From Chara braunii (Eukaryota; Streptophyta; Charophyceae; Charales; Characeae), in the NCBI GenBank assembly GCA_003427395.1, contig BFEA01000063.1, positions 169,488 through 191,424 on the forward strand: DNA of 21,937 nucleotides, given 5' to 3'. A program made the position numbers and the translations under genes. The notes beneath the pieces were generated by a model. It did no database searches, was not told where the DNA came from, and was given only the letters and a program-made list of their open reading frames with translations. This document shows, one piece after another, positions 1 through 8,257 of this stretch; position 1 is the first letter of the stretch, and each line of letters starts with the position of its first letter.

Positions 1-1
1 C

Positions 2-247
2 CCCTCCCTGCACCCCACCTCCCCCTTCACCATTGCCTCAAACACCCCCACCTCAAAGCCCCCTTCCCCCTCATTTCCTCTAGCCCCTTCTTCAAATCTT
101 AATTCGGCTGCTGCTGCAAGTGACAGAAGTCCTGGCCAGGCAACTTGCGGAAGCCAGCTGAATACAGGAGGAGAACACACATGGGAACTCTACTACACAA
201 CAAATGTTGGTGGAAGCAATCACTCGGTCCGCAGACCCAGATACTGA
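2..247 (+). CDS. Possible C-terminal fragment of a Pro/Ser-rich protein
   Basis: An open frame of 81 codons enters from the left edge and ends at TGA 245-247. It is rich in Pro, Ser and Thr over the first 45 residues, then becomes polar with Gly, Asn and Tyr. No domain is recognised. The pyrimidine-rich composition of the first 90 bases would by itself give a Pro/Ser-rich translation, so this may be non-coding. If real, it would be the only host-gene remnant in the window. I cannot assign a function. Confidence 0.2.
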   Translation, partial: PSLHPTSPFTIASNTPTSKPPSPSFPLAPSSNLNSAAAASDRSPGQATCGSQLNTGGEHTWELYYTTNVGGSNHSVRRPRY

Positions 248-601
248 CTCCATGCCTACAGCTTCGCAGAAGGATTGCAACTCAGCAAAGACAAAACCCC
301 CATTACAACGACAGAAACAGCTGGCGAGGCTCTACAGCGCTCATTGTAACCATCAGCACAGCGTGAGATATTCATGGGACTGCTCAGGCATACAGATGAA
401 CATCTGCGGACTGTAGTTGCATAAAAAGGATAGTTCATCAATGTCGAATGTCATCAAAACTGGAGGCCATAAACAAAAGCAATAACAACAAAAGACAGAT
501 AGATGGACAAAGGGGTAGGCAATCAGTGTCCAGAATTGATGATCTTCCAACAGCAAGGTAGGACAACATCAGAAATTGTGTACATAATCATACAATGTTC
601 A
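248..601. other. Unassigned intergenic stretch
   Basis: No coherent reading frame, terminal repeat or RNA gene is visible here. Short open frames exist on both strands but none shows a recognisable motif. It ends where the retroposon tail at 602 starts. Confidence 0.4.
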
Positions 602-734
602 GGGACGCTGGACCCGCTTTCCAGCAGGTGCTGCTCCCCACCAATAGATTGAGCCCCCCGGACATTGCTAGAGGTGTCTGCTCTTACCAGCACCCCTAGT
701 ACTCGCCCGGGTTGTTTGAAAAAAAAAAAAAAAA
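602..734 (+). mobile_element. Poly(A)-ended retroposon copy sharing the LINE 3' tail
   Basis: About 115 bp followed by a run of about 15 A closely match the reverse complement of the LINE 3' end at 7798-7914. The match covers the hairpin (GCTGGA...TCCAGC), the CTCCCCACCAATAGAT block and the CACCCCTAG block. Homology stops at GGACGCTGG, so this is either a strongly 5'-truncated LINE copy or a short non-autonomous element using the LINE tail. No clear TSD is visible, because a TIR element begins two bases after the A-run. Confidence 0.7.
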
Positions 735-735
735 T

Positions 736-857
736 GTGCTCCGCGTTAACGGGCACGACTTTTCGGATGAACGGGCCTGGGCCGGTAGGCCAGATTCAGC
801 CATTACAAGTGGAAACGGCGCAATTTCCACTTTTGGCGGGCCGTTAACGCGGAGCAC
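736..857. mobile_element. Short TIR (MITE-like) element with GTGCTCCGCG ends
   Basis: The terminal inverted repeat GTGCTCCGCGTTAACGG (736-752) is matched exactly by its complement at 841-857. A smaller inner palindrome (AAGTGGAAA...TTTCCACTT) lies near 808-836. The element is 122 bp and non-coding. The block just outside its right end (858-885, containing TACTGGTGGTTTAA) recurs at 17093-17110, and inverted at 16951-16968, so the true element may be larger. No TSD was established. Confidence 0.65.
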
Positions 858-2049
858 TTTTAGGACGTACTGGTGGTTTAAAGTTCCGTTTCAATAAAAT
901 TGGTTGGAAAATACAATATCATGGGTAGCGGCACTACGGAGGCAGTGTGAGTGCCCCCATCAGTGGTGGGAGCGCTATTCCCTGCCGTTAGCATCATTAG
1001 GACAGGAAGCAAACTTGAACTGTATCCATGGCGATCTTGGTCCGATTGATTGTCGATCTCATAGAAGATCCAAGGGTGCGTGGTGAGAAACCTGCCTAGG
1101 TGGTTCAGGCTTTCTTGGGATTGCAGTCTGAGTTAGGAGTTGTCCATTGTTTCTTTTTTTTTTTTTAAACGAGGGGCCCAGTGCCCAAGGCTCAAATTAT
1201 GCAATTGAATACAAAGCGAACCCATGCCTCTTCCCATTAGGGCTGGAAGAGCGTCAGCCACTGCTCCCATGGAGACAGCTTCCCTATTCAATATGGATAT
1301 AGCACGGGCAAGGGGCATTGATTGCTTCCCAATAAGGAAGGATTAACCCCGCACCGTGCAGGCTCAAACTCTGCCCTGCTCAACTTAACTAAATCTACTC
1401 GGGTCGTCCTGCACCATACACACTGGGGGGGAAGTAGTAGCAGGGTATAAGAGTCTGACTAAATCGAAGATCCCATCCAACCCATTGGTAATTCATTCTG
1501 TAGGATCTAAAGTTAACAAAGAACGTGTCTCCCTAGTGTAACCCTGATTAGCACAATCCCTTATCCAACGGGACGAAATCAAACAGGGAGGGGAAGTCAA
1601 CGTCCAAACCAAAGCACCGAAATGAAGAACAGACTCCCATCAACCAAGAGTTAGCTATCAGATCGAAGCACTCAGGTGTTAACATGTAAAAAAACGGAAT
1701 CGAAAAAGAAGATGAGATCAGGACGACTCTCATATAATGAAATCAATACAGATCCAGACCGCCCCAATCCAATCCGAACAGTTCAAACTGCAGCCCATCA
1801 GGGTAAGCGAGGAGGGGGGGGCAATCAACACTTGAACAGATCGACCTCCACTGTGGTTGAGTTCCATGCAGGGTGGTCATTGTTGAGTTTACCTCAGGGC
1901 AGTTGTGTTTGTGCTTAGAGCTTGTTCTGTCTATCAGACTTTGTGTCGGACACTGTTGGTCCCCTCAGTGCAGTGTTCCCCGTAAGCGAAACTGGGTAAT
2001 GCTCCCAGCAGTTTCTCTTCCTGGTAGACTGAGGAGCCCGGCCCCAAAG
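858..2049. other. Unassigned stretch with a minus-strand poly(A)-like tail
   Basis: No coding or RNA gene is supported. A T-run at 1154-1166 followed by AAACGAGGGGCCCAGTGCCC looks like the 3' end and tail of a minus-strand retroposon whose body would extend right toward about 1350. No second copy exists in the window to confirm it. The CAG/GTAAGC-like junction near 1799-1806 resembles a splice donor, but no exon context supports it. Confidence 0.3.
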
Positions 2050-2435
2050 AAACCTATTCTGTTTTGGGCGCCCGAAACTCGGCCGTTTGGTACTGCCGGC
2101 CCAATGACTTCCATGTGGGGTACTACAGGCCCAGGCGTCTCTCCGAGGGTACTACCGGATCATTAATCTGGCGCTGTTATGCGCCAGATTCATTTTGATG
2201 TAAGAGAGGCCGGCGCGGTACCGTAGAGAATGAGGCCCAGGTACGATATTTTGAAAAAGAAGGACCCTACCGGTTCATGAATCTGGCGCAAAAACAGCAC
2301 CAAATTCTTGAACGGGTAGAAACAGGCCCAGGGAGATGTGGTCAGGGCGCGAAGGCACCTGCCACCCAGGCTGAAGGCGTTTGGGCCGGTAGTACCAAAC
2401 GGCCGAGTTTCAGCGCCCAAAACCAAAAAGGTTTT
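2050..2435. mobile_element. TIR element with about 42-bp inverted termini
   Basis: The left arm 2062-2104 and the right arm 2381-2422 are inverted copies with only a few mismatches; the shared core is GAAACTCGGCCGTTTGGTAC. Inside there is a perfect 10-bp stem with a 6-nt loop at 2165-2190 (AATCTGGCGC...GCGCCAGATT). A direct copy of its left side recurs at about 2268-2290 (CTACCGG.TCAT.AATCTGGCGC). It is non-coding, so I infer a non-autonomous DNA transposon or foldback element. No TSD was resolved. Confidence 0.7.
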
Positions 2436-2462
2436 GGTGTGGGCTCTTTCTACCAATTAGCC

Positions 2463-2567
2463 GGGGGCCAAGTCCCACTTACGCTGATCCTTGATTTCTG
2501 GCCGTTGATAGATCTTCCAAATCTGCGGTCAGAAATCTATCATTTGGGTAAGTGGGACTTGGCCCCC
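2463..2567. mobile_element. 105-bp MITE with perfect 20-bp TIR
   Basis: GGGGGCCAAGTCCCACTTAC (2463-2482) is matched exactly in inverted orientation at 2548-2567. Weaker inverted similarity continues inward (GATTTCTGGCC against GGTCAGAAATC), so the whole element can fold into one hairpin. It has no coding content. The flanks do not show a convincing TSD. Confidence 0.75.
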
Positions 2568-2586
2568 GTAATACTATTGTAATGAC

Positions 2587-2685
2587 CAAAAAATAAAAAA
2601 GGCCGTCCGTCCTGTCCAGATTCGACAGGTAATTGAACTGGTTGGGCTTATAGAATTAGCCTTTCTTAGATCTCAAAAAAAAAAG
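2587..2685 (+). mobile_element. SINE 3'-tail copy with poly(A)
   Basis: The block TCCTGTCCAGATTCGACAGG followed by TAATTGAACTGGTTGGGC (2609-2648) matches, in inverted orientation, the tail of the tRNA-derived SINE at 18861-19327. It ends in an A-run (2676-2685). Homology begins near 2587, so this copy lacks the tRNA head. The tail contains a perfect hairpin (CCTGTC...GACAGG), a typical 3' recognition feature of LINE-dependent SINEs. Confidence 0.65.
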
Positions 2686-2783
2686 GAACCCTCCTCCGGT
2701 CTTCAGCCCAGTAAGGTTCGCTACTGGTTTACACAGACATGGGGCAGAAACAGATCCTGGGCTACAATCTCTGCAGGGGTGAG

Positions 2784-2824
2784 GTCCCACTAGCAAAGAG
2801 GATTGGATTGCACCCCTTAGTTTG
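2784..2824. mobile_element. Left half of GTCCCA-family MITE, split by the PLE
   Basis: It starts GTCCCACTAGCAAAGAGG and matches the left end of the copy at 13503-13658. The other half is at 12664-12774. Joining 2824 to 12664 gives an interior the same length as the 13503-13658 copy, which shows that the large retroelement inserted here. Confidence 0.8.
2813..2824. repeat. 12-bp target-site duplication of the PLE (left copy)
   Basis: CCCCTTAGTTTG is repeated exactly at 12652-12663. The two copies bracket the element 2825-12651 and lie inside the interrupted MITE. Confidence 0.85.
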
Positions 2825-2825
2825 T

Positions 2826-3605
2826 GTGCATTATCAGCATCTATAGAGACATTCATTCATGTTTACCGTATGACATCAGCACCATAATGTGAGGACAGCG
2901 AGAATGTGGGAGGGAAGGAAGAAGGAAGAAGGACACAAGACAAGCCGTAGAAACTGTAAACCCGAACGCGACTGCTTGAAGATAAAACATGAAAGCAGCA
3001 AAATGGCGAAACAACGTTCCGCCAGGCGAACGACCCTACCAGTTTCACCTGGTCGCCAGCCAGGATCATCAGGTGTCTTTTGTCGGTGTTTAGACTGTTC
3101 AAAACTTGCTTATATGTCTGTGTCCAACTAAGAAAGAACCGGTAGTCTATAGTCAGTCTAAAAAACACTACATCGCAACCGTCCTTTTTGCTGCCGCGCT
3201 CAAAGAGCTCTACTACTCGCTACTTTCAAGGCCCAAGAACCAAATTAAAAACTTCGATGAACCAGTACCATAACCATACTAGATACTTATTCTGCTCATC
3301 TACCAATTATGCGACAGATACATCTAAAAAACAAGTGGAAAAACAAAGAAACGCGAATTCCATAAAAAATGACAAGTACCGTGCCTCTCCGTCCGTCCGA
3401 AAGGTCCTACGAGTCCACCCACAAAAAAACGTTCTTCCGTCGTCATCTTTTTCTTTTTCGAAAAAATAGACACCACGTTAATCGGGTGTTAGCCAGTTCA
3501 CAAAGGTTTCAAGCGATATATATTCGAAAATCTGAAAAATCAACAAACCTAGTCTAAAAACCGTGTTATAGCTTACGATCCTTCAAACACGGCGTCCAAC
3601 CCCCT
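2826..3605 (-). repeat. 3' pseudo-LTR (direct terminal repeat) of the PLE
   Basis: About 780 bp closely match 11858-12651 in the same orientation, with scattered substitutions and small indels (for example the GTGCGATGCCTAGCGAGCTC segment near 12530-12550 is absent here). It contains a hammerhead-like core at 3032-3072. Short frames inside it are not shared convincingly between copies and look non-coding. Confidence 0.88.
3032..3072 (-). ncRNA. Hammerhead ribozyme-like core in the 3' pLTR
   Basis: On the minus strand CTGATGA (3072-3066) is followed by a stem (CCTGG, 7-nt loop CTGGCGA, CCAGG), then GAAA (3046-3043). A 3-bp stem III (ACT/GGT with loop GGTAG) follows, ending in the cleavage triplet GTC at 3034-3032. 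This is the catalytic layout of a type I hammerhead. The expected G-C pair at 10.1/11.1 is U/U here and stem I is weak, so it may be inactive. PLE pLTRs are known to carry hammerheads, and this one is on the sense strand of the element. Confidence 0.65.
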
Positions 3606-3705
3606 GGTACTTCAAACAATGTATATCATTCAACAAACCTAAAAAACCTGTGTTATAGCTTCCGATCCTTCAACCACATCGTCCAACCCCCCTGGTACTT
3701 ACCCA
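3606..3705 (-). repeat. Partial tandem copy of the pLTR inner end
   Basis: The block AACAAACCTA...GTGTTATAGCTT.CGATCCTTCAA...GTCCAACCCCC...TGGTACTT at 3545-3613 recurs at 3633-3702 with a few changes. A partial repeat of the pLTR next to the 3' pLTR is compatible with the tandem pLTR arrangements known in PLEs. The remaining stretch to 3869 is non-coding. Confidence 0.65.
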
Positions 3706-3869
3706 AGATCTCAAATCTCCCTAAACCGGGGAAGAAAACATTACTCCTTACCTAAGCGAATGCTCATGAGAAAAAACATGTTAATGTCCTAATATCAACC
3801 ATATCAACTCAGAAAACCCAAGTTAGAACATTACTCCTCCGAATCTTGACATCTCTCCAAACCGACCCC

Positions 3870-6170
3870 CTAGAACGGGGAAAAGACCACAGCATCCTCC
3901 CTCGGCGACCGTCGATTCCACCCAGTTAAGAGCCGAACCCACTCATTCCACAACCCCCCGAACTTATTAGGAAAGGAAACAAGAGCGCTATCAAACAAGT
4001 TGTCAGGGTAGCCTCTCTTCCATAGCTCGTTCTTCAAAGCCAATAGGAAAGGTAACTCCAGTCCGGACATTGACGAGTACATCTTAGCCCGATGCATAAA
4101 GGAAATAATGCCAACCATTTTTTGCTGTCTATCGATAATCCTGGATGCTTTGGAACACCAGGTTCCCGCTGAATCCGCCTTTTTGGTTCTTCATGACCGG
4201 TGCACACTGTACACCAGTTACAGATTGGCATACGTGGAGTTCACAGCCCAGGTAATCCCAGTGTTCATCGTTACTTGTCTTCTCTAAAATTAGATTATTA
4301 TTATAACAGCCGCTGAAACTTCCAATCAATCGCTCTCCTTTCCCTTTGTCGTGGATTTCCTTCATACTCGTGGTAACAAATACCGATACGTCATCAACCA
4401 ACCGGAACCCATGAAAAAACTTCTGATCAATGCCTAAATTACCAAGAAAATTGGATTCATTGAAAGAGCACAGAAGACATGCAAGAGCCGAACTAGATGG
4501 CTTCCCCATTGGGATTCTGACTGTCTGTCGCAACAGTCTACCGGCGGCCGAAACAAAGGTATGTCTCAATTCGAACTGCTCAAAGGTCAGTATATCTGCA
4601 AATGAAACCCGCTTCCATCCATCCTCGATCTTTCCCTTCAGTAGTTTAGCGCCCTTTCTGTACCTTCTTACCACCACTGTTGTAACTCCTTGACAAATCC
4701 AATAATCAATTGCCCATGACAGTGCTTGGATAATGGACTTCTGGGCCAACCCGGGCAAGTTAGAAAACATTTCTCTAATATCAAAAGACGCCCCGGCCAG
4801 ATACTGGCCCTTCTTCCAACCACGGTTGACTTTGTTAATTCGCCCTACCAATTCGTGATCGCTCCTCAAATTCAAATGTTCGCTGGCCAGTAGACTCCAC
4901 AGAAGTGCATTCACAGCACGGGCTACGACCTTCCCTCCACCAGCCGAGCACTCAGGGTAGGAAGGGCATATGGGTCGCCATCGACTTGGGTCTTTGTGCT
5001 TGGGGATACAATAGGCCTTACCCAACTCATCGTGTTTCTTCCATTTACTAATCTTGTCAAGCTTAGCTTCATGATACGCACTTTGGCACAGCTCCAAGAC
5101 ACTTTCCTCCGTTCCTTCACAAATGCAGAAAGTCGGGTTTCCAAAAAACAGTTTCTCCATTCCTGTTTCATACACTTTCGGACAGCATACGAACGTATCG
5201 CCCATATTGTGATCCATTGGACTACAAACCAATCCTTCCAAGAATCCTAAGTACGGCCGAAGCTCATCCTCATTGATAGCTGATACCGATTCTACCCCTC
5301 CCTTAACGAGACAATTTTGTAACATCGCATCAGATAGACCAGAGAGATCGGGATGGGGTAAAGATAGGTGAGAAGAGAAGCCTGTAGCTATCTGTTTCCT
5401 GAGTTTAGTCAATGATCTTACTAAAGAAGGTCGAAGAAAATTCCTAAAATTCCTCATCCATTCCGGAAAGAACGTAGATTCATTCAATCGGAAAGATACG
5501 TGACCGCCTACACGAGGAAGTGCGGGGTCGCACTTGCTACAATGACACGAAGATTCAGCAACCCTCGAAAAACTGCGAAAATTATGAATAACATCACCTA
5601 TCGACTTGTTGCGTTTCTAGACAATTCGCATTCTTCGAATCAGCGTGTCCTTCCATATCGCCGAAACCTCCAGACCGGAAACAATCGTCGTACAATGCGT
5701 ACATACCCTGCAAACTTTTGCTTTACAGAGACTTTAATCAAATACCAGCTGAATTGTCAACCTACTACGTACCTTTATACCAAACCTTTCAGAAATGGTT
5801 CTTGACAGCAGAATTCGCAATCGAAAGTGGGACCTCTTCTCTTTAAAAGTTCGTACCGCTGAAAAAGCATACACCAGGCGGTCTAGATCCCAGCAGGGTA
5901 ATCCTTTCCTCGAAGTCGGATTGATCAACAGTTCAGACAAAGGTCCTTTCAACGCAAGCGACCTACTTAAAAACGGCACAACGGTCTCCACAGAAATCAT
6001 AATCCCACCCTTCAGCCATCCCCGCGTGTGCCTCAACTCAGTTCGTCCATAATTACTGCTGACCATGCAACCACCAGAAAGTCTACGCAACACATTCCAT
6101 CGATCGACTAACGGCTCACCTCCTTTGCACACAATCTTCAATCTATGGATGTTTTTTTCCTTACAGTGCT
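3870..6170 (-). pseudogene. Penelope-type reverse transcriptase with Cys-rich N-terminal linker (broken)
   Basis: The main open segment (5616-4129) holds an RT core. Numbering from 5487, motifs are: CIPKHKDPSRWRPI (160-173, RT 1/2), FDIREM (235-240, motif A), IPMGKPSSSALA (325-336, motif B), RLVDDVSVF (362-370, motif C with both catalytic Asp), and DYLGCEL (411-417, motif E-like). CSPMDHNMGD (88-97) resembles the DKG/DKN-type motif upstream of PLE RT cores. A frameshift near 4119-4131 moves the thumb (SFMHRAKMYSS...LWKRGYP) to 4118-3870. Upstream in the same frame lie a TAG (5617-5619), a TAA (5734-5736) and the Cys motifs CHCSKC and CRVCTHC. The linker from 5737 to 6170 is open and in frame with the RT. 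It would polymerise cDNA on target-primed 3' ends. It is not functional as it stands. Confidence 0.85.
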
Positions 6171-6243
6171 CTAAGATCCTAAGCAGGCTGCCAGACAGTG
6201 ACAGTTAGCAATCCGACACTTGATTGGAAACTAATGAACTTAC
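6171..6243 (-). other. Candidate 73-nt GT-AG spliceosomal intron inside the PLE ORF
   Basis: On the minus strand GTAAGT opens at 6243, a TTGCTAAC branch-like site follows, then a pyrimidine-containing stretch ends ...CTTAG at 6171. Without splicing, the GIY-YIG frame stops at 6179 and the linker frame differs. Removing these 73 nt joins codon position 1 (G at 6244) to AG at 6170-6169 as GAG and puts the endonuclease in frame with the RT linker. The nearer acceptor (...GGCAG) gives an immediate stop. PLEs are known to be able to carry introns. This is an inference from sequence only. Confidence 0.5.
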
Positions 6244-6862
6244 CAGAATTACGTGAAAGTATTACCTGTCGATCAGAACTACTCGTGTGTTTCTTTTTTG
6301 CCTTCAGTCGTTCACGAAGACCTGGTCTATGTCTCTTCGATCTCTTTGTTTTCCCTCTAGTGTTCAAAGCTGGAGTGAGCGACCGGATAAAAAACTTTTC
6401 CACTTCTAGTACATCTTCCTCCGAACAAACTACTAATGGTATAATGACATAATTACGTATACCGAATCTTCTCAACCATCGATACAACCCTTCATTTCTT
6501 CTGCCGCTCTCGACCACTTTCAACTGACGAGTTCTATAAACATGCTCCTGTCATCGTGTGTAAATATCCCTCGTAGTACTTCCAACATATGTGTGACGGC
6601 ACCAAGGAGAAAAAAACGCATAAACAAGTGGCCCTTTACCATTACCGACATCGAATCCTTCGCTCACTGCACGTGACACATGTCCTTTCAGCTTTTCTCC
6701 CCACGAAATTTGCCCATTAACGATTAGTAAACATACCAAAATGCACAAGAGTATGTTTAATGCTTTACACTTAAGGGAATCATCATTACGGATTCTAACA
6801 TTGCAACAACAATAAGTGATATTCCAAAGAAGAGTCACGTCTGGGTGTGATACTAAAAATCA
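6244..6862 (-). pseudogene. GIY-YIG endonuclease domain, N-terminal to the RT
   Basis: Two in-frame segments are separated by a single TGA (6551-6553). The first carries the GIY-like VYAFF (about 6625-6611) and YVGSTTR (about 6589-6569). The second carries the conserved Glu in LEVEKFFIRSL (near 6400) and the Asn in PALN (near 6364), followed by a Lys/Arg-rich tail. This is the complete motif order of the GIY-YIG nuclease fold, which in PLEs nicks target DNA to prime reverse transcription. The TGA lies where a Trp or Arg codon would fit. The first 60 residues are hydrophobic and Cys-rich, lack an ATG and may include an unspliced junction with the upstream ORF. Confidence 0.82.
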
Positions 6863-7774
6863 GCAGACTCAGTCCCTTCATTCTTACTCGAGTCACCACC
6901 CCCATCATCTTCCACGTCGTGAACCGTAGTCTCCCTTACCACGCAATTATCCTCTTGCTCCCGTTCCAGCATCCTCTCTGTGCGAATATTCGCAATCTCC
7001 TCCTTGGTCACTTCCAATTTGGAATACTCTATCCCTTCCTTCTCACAGATAACTACGACTTCCTTCTTGGTCAAATTTCTCAAATTCTTCCGTTCGTCTC
7101 TCAGAATTCGCTCCCTCTTGCTCAAAGCAGATCCCATAGGTTTCTTACCTTTGTCAGTCTTCCTTGTTGAACAGCCTGCCACTTCGTCCATTTTTGTCTT
7201 CAGATTTGTAGTATTTTGTACCCCCACCCCGAAATCCCTTCTCCATCTCGAGTCTGCTCATTTCCACCCGCAATTTTTCCAGCTCTCGTTCATCTTCTTT
7301 TTGTTTTCCTCGAATTCGCTTCAACTCTTGCTCAGCCACACGTCGTCCGTTTAGTTCGACCAATCTCATTTCCTTCAAGAGGTTAACCTCCATCTCGTGT
7401 CTGTCCACAACACCCTTGAGGTGCTCGTCCGTCTTCTTCTTGTTTGTGCCGGTAGCTTGGATAGGAGTCGTCCGCAGTCTGGTTCTCACTTGCGTAGTTG
7501 CTGTAGAACCAATGGTCAGGCTTTCCCGCTTATTGCCTGGACGGAGGGCTTCATTTTTCCATGCCTCTGCATCAGCCACGGCTTCCTCCCGTAATCTCCG
7601 AAGCTTGGTCATCTCTTCCTCTAGCAAGGCGAACCTCATGTCCGTCACTGCTTGGATCTCTGTCTGCTCACGCTTGAGCTTTTCCACCAGCTCGCCCTCA
7701 ATGGAAGGTTTGTTAACCGACGTTAAAGGCCCAGCTGCGCACTGCGCTATCTTCAATCGTTCGATCTCCTCTTT
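6853..7774 (-). pseudogene. PLE coiled-coil ORF, 3' part, with SAP-like C-terminus
   Basis: From 7774 to 7154 the frame encodes a Glu/Lys/Arg-rich, heptad-like protein (LVEKLKREQTEIQ, LLEEEMTKLRRLREEA, ELEKLRVEMSRLEMEK). Near 7216-7226 a G-run carries a one-base frameshift, and the next frame continues (7226-6853) with LTKKEVVVICEKEGIEYSKL, a helix-turn-helix pattern resembling a SAP-type DNA-binding motif, then an acidic tail ending in TAG at 6853-6855. Its upstream half lies across the LINE at 10951-11206. A structural or nucleic-acid-binding gag-like role is inferred. The SAP comparison is tentative. Confidence 0.6.
7757..7774. repeat. 18-bp LINE target-site duplication (left copy)
   Basis: TCGTTCGATCTCCTCTTT is repeated exactly at 10951-10968. 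The T-rich right end merges into the poly(T), so the true length could be 1-3 bp shorter. Confidence 0.9.
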
Positions 7775-7797
7775 TTTTTTTTTCTTTTTTTTTTTTT

Positions 7798-7914
7798 AAG
7801 AACAACCCGAGAGGGTGCTAGGGGTGCTGGTAGAAGCAGACACCGCTAGCACTCCCGGGGAGGCTCCATCTATTGGTGGGGAGCATCACCTGCTGGAAAC
7901 CGGGTCCAGCGTCC
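7798..7914 (-). repeat. LINE 3'-terminal tail module with conserved hairpin
   Basis: The last ~117 nt of the LINE begin GGACGCTGGACCC on the minus strand and contain the hairpin GCTGGA...TCCAGC. Copies or fragments occur at 602-734, 14232-14280, 15993-16030, 16052-16160 and 20687-20715, all beginning at about the same base. This suggests a 3' recognition module shared with a SINE-like family. Confidence 0.7.
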
Positions 7915-8257
7915 TATTTTTTACATATCGTTGGGAATGTCTTATGCTCAGTAAAAAAGAGAAGACTGAGAAAACAAAAGTTAGAAAAACTGAGAAAAAA
8001 CTAAGAAAGAAAAAATGGGCAAACTGAGCAATTGTCTGAGGTATCTGCCTATCTGTCTCTGCACCTTTTCCCCCATAGCACAGTACCCTGTCTTCTAAAG
8101 AGACAGTCGGGCTCAGTGTCTTCTTACCCTTGTCTGGCTATCTACTCCATAAGGGTCAAGGGGTCGGGGCCAGGCGAGACCACTGGGGGGCACCAGCGGG
8201 TCCGTTTTTTTTCTGTCCCCTAGATTCCTGCCCTCTACTGTCCACTGTCTCAGGCCT
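7915..8257 (-). other. LINE 3' UTR
   Basis: A non-coding stretch between the end of the LINE ORF and the shared tail module. It is A/T-tract rich near 7950-8020. Nothing else is recognised. Confidence 0.6.

Noticed and set aside
3032-3105. Type III hammerhead using CAGTC upstream of CTGATGA
   Set aside because: CAGT/ACTG pairs in the left copy but mismatches in the right copy, and no stem I hairpin forms between the triplet and CTGATGA. The type I layout is better supported.
2863-3168. Open frames of about 80-100 codons in the terminal repeats on both strands (also at 11895-12130)
   Set aside because: The frames differ in length and are broken between the two copies, have no motif, and overlap the ribozyme-like core. 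They are probably chance frames.
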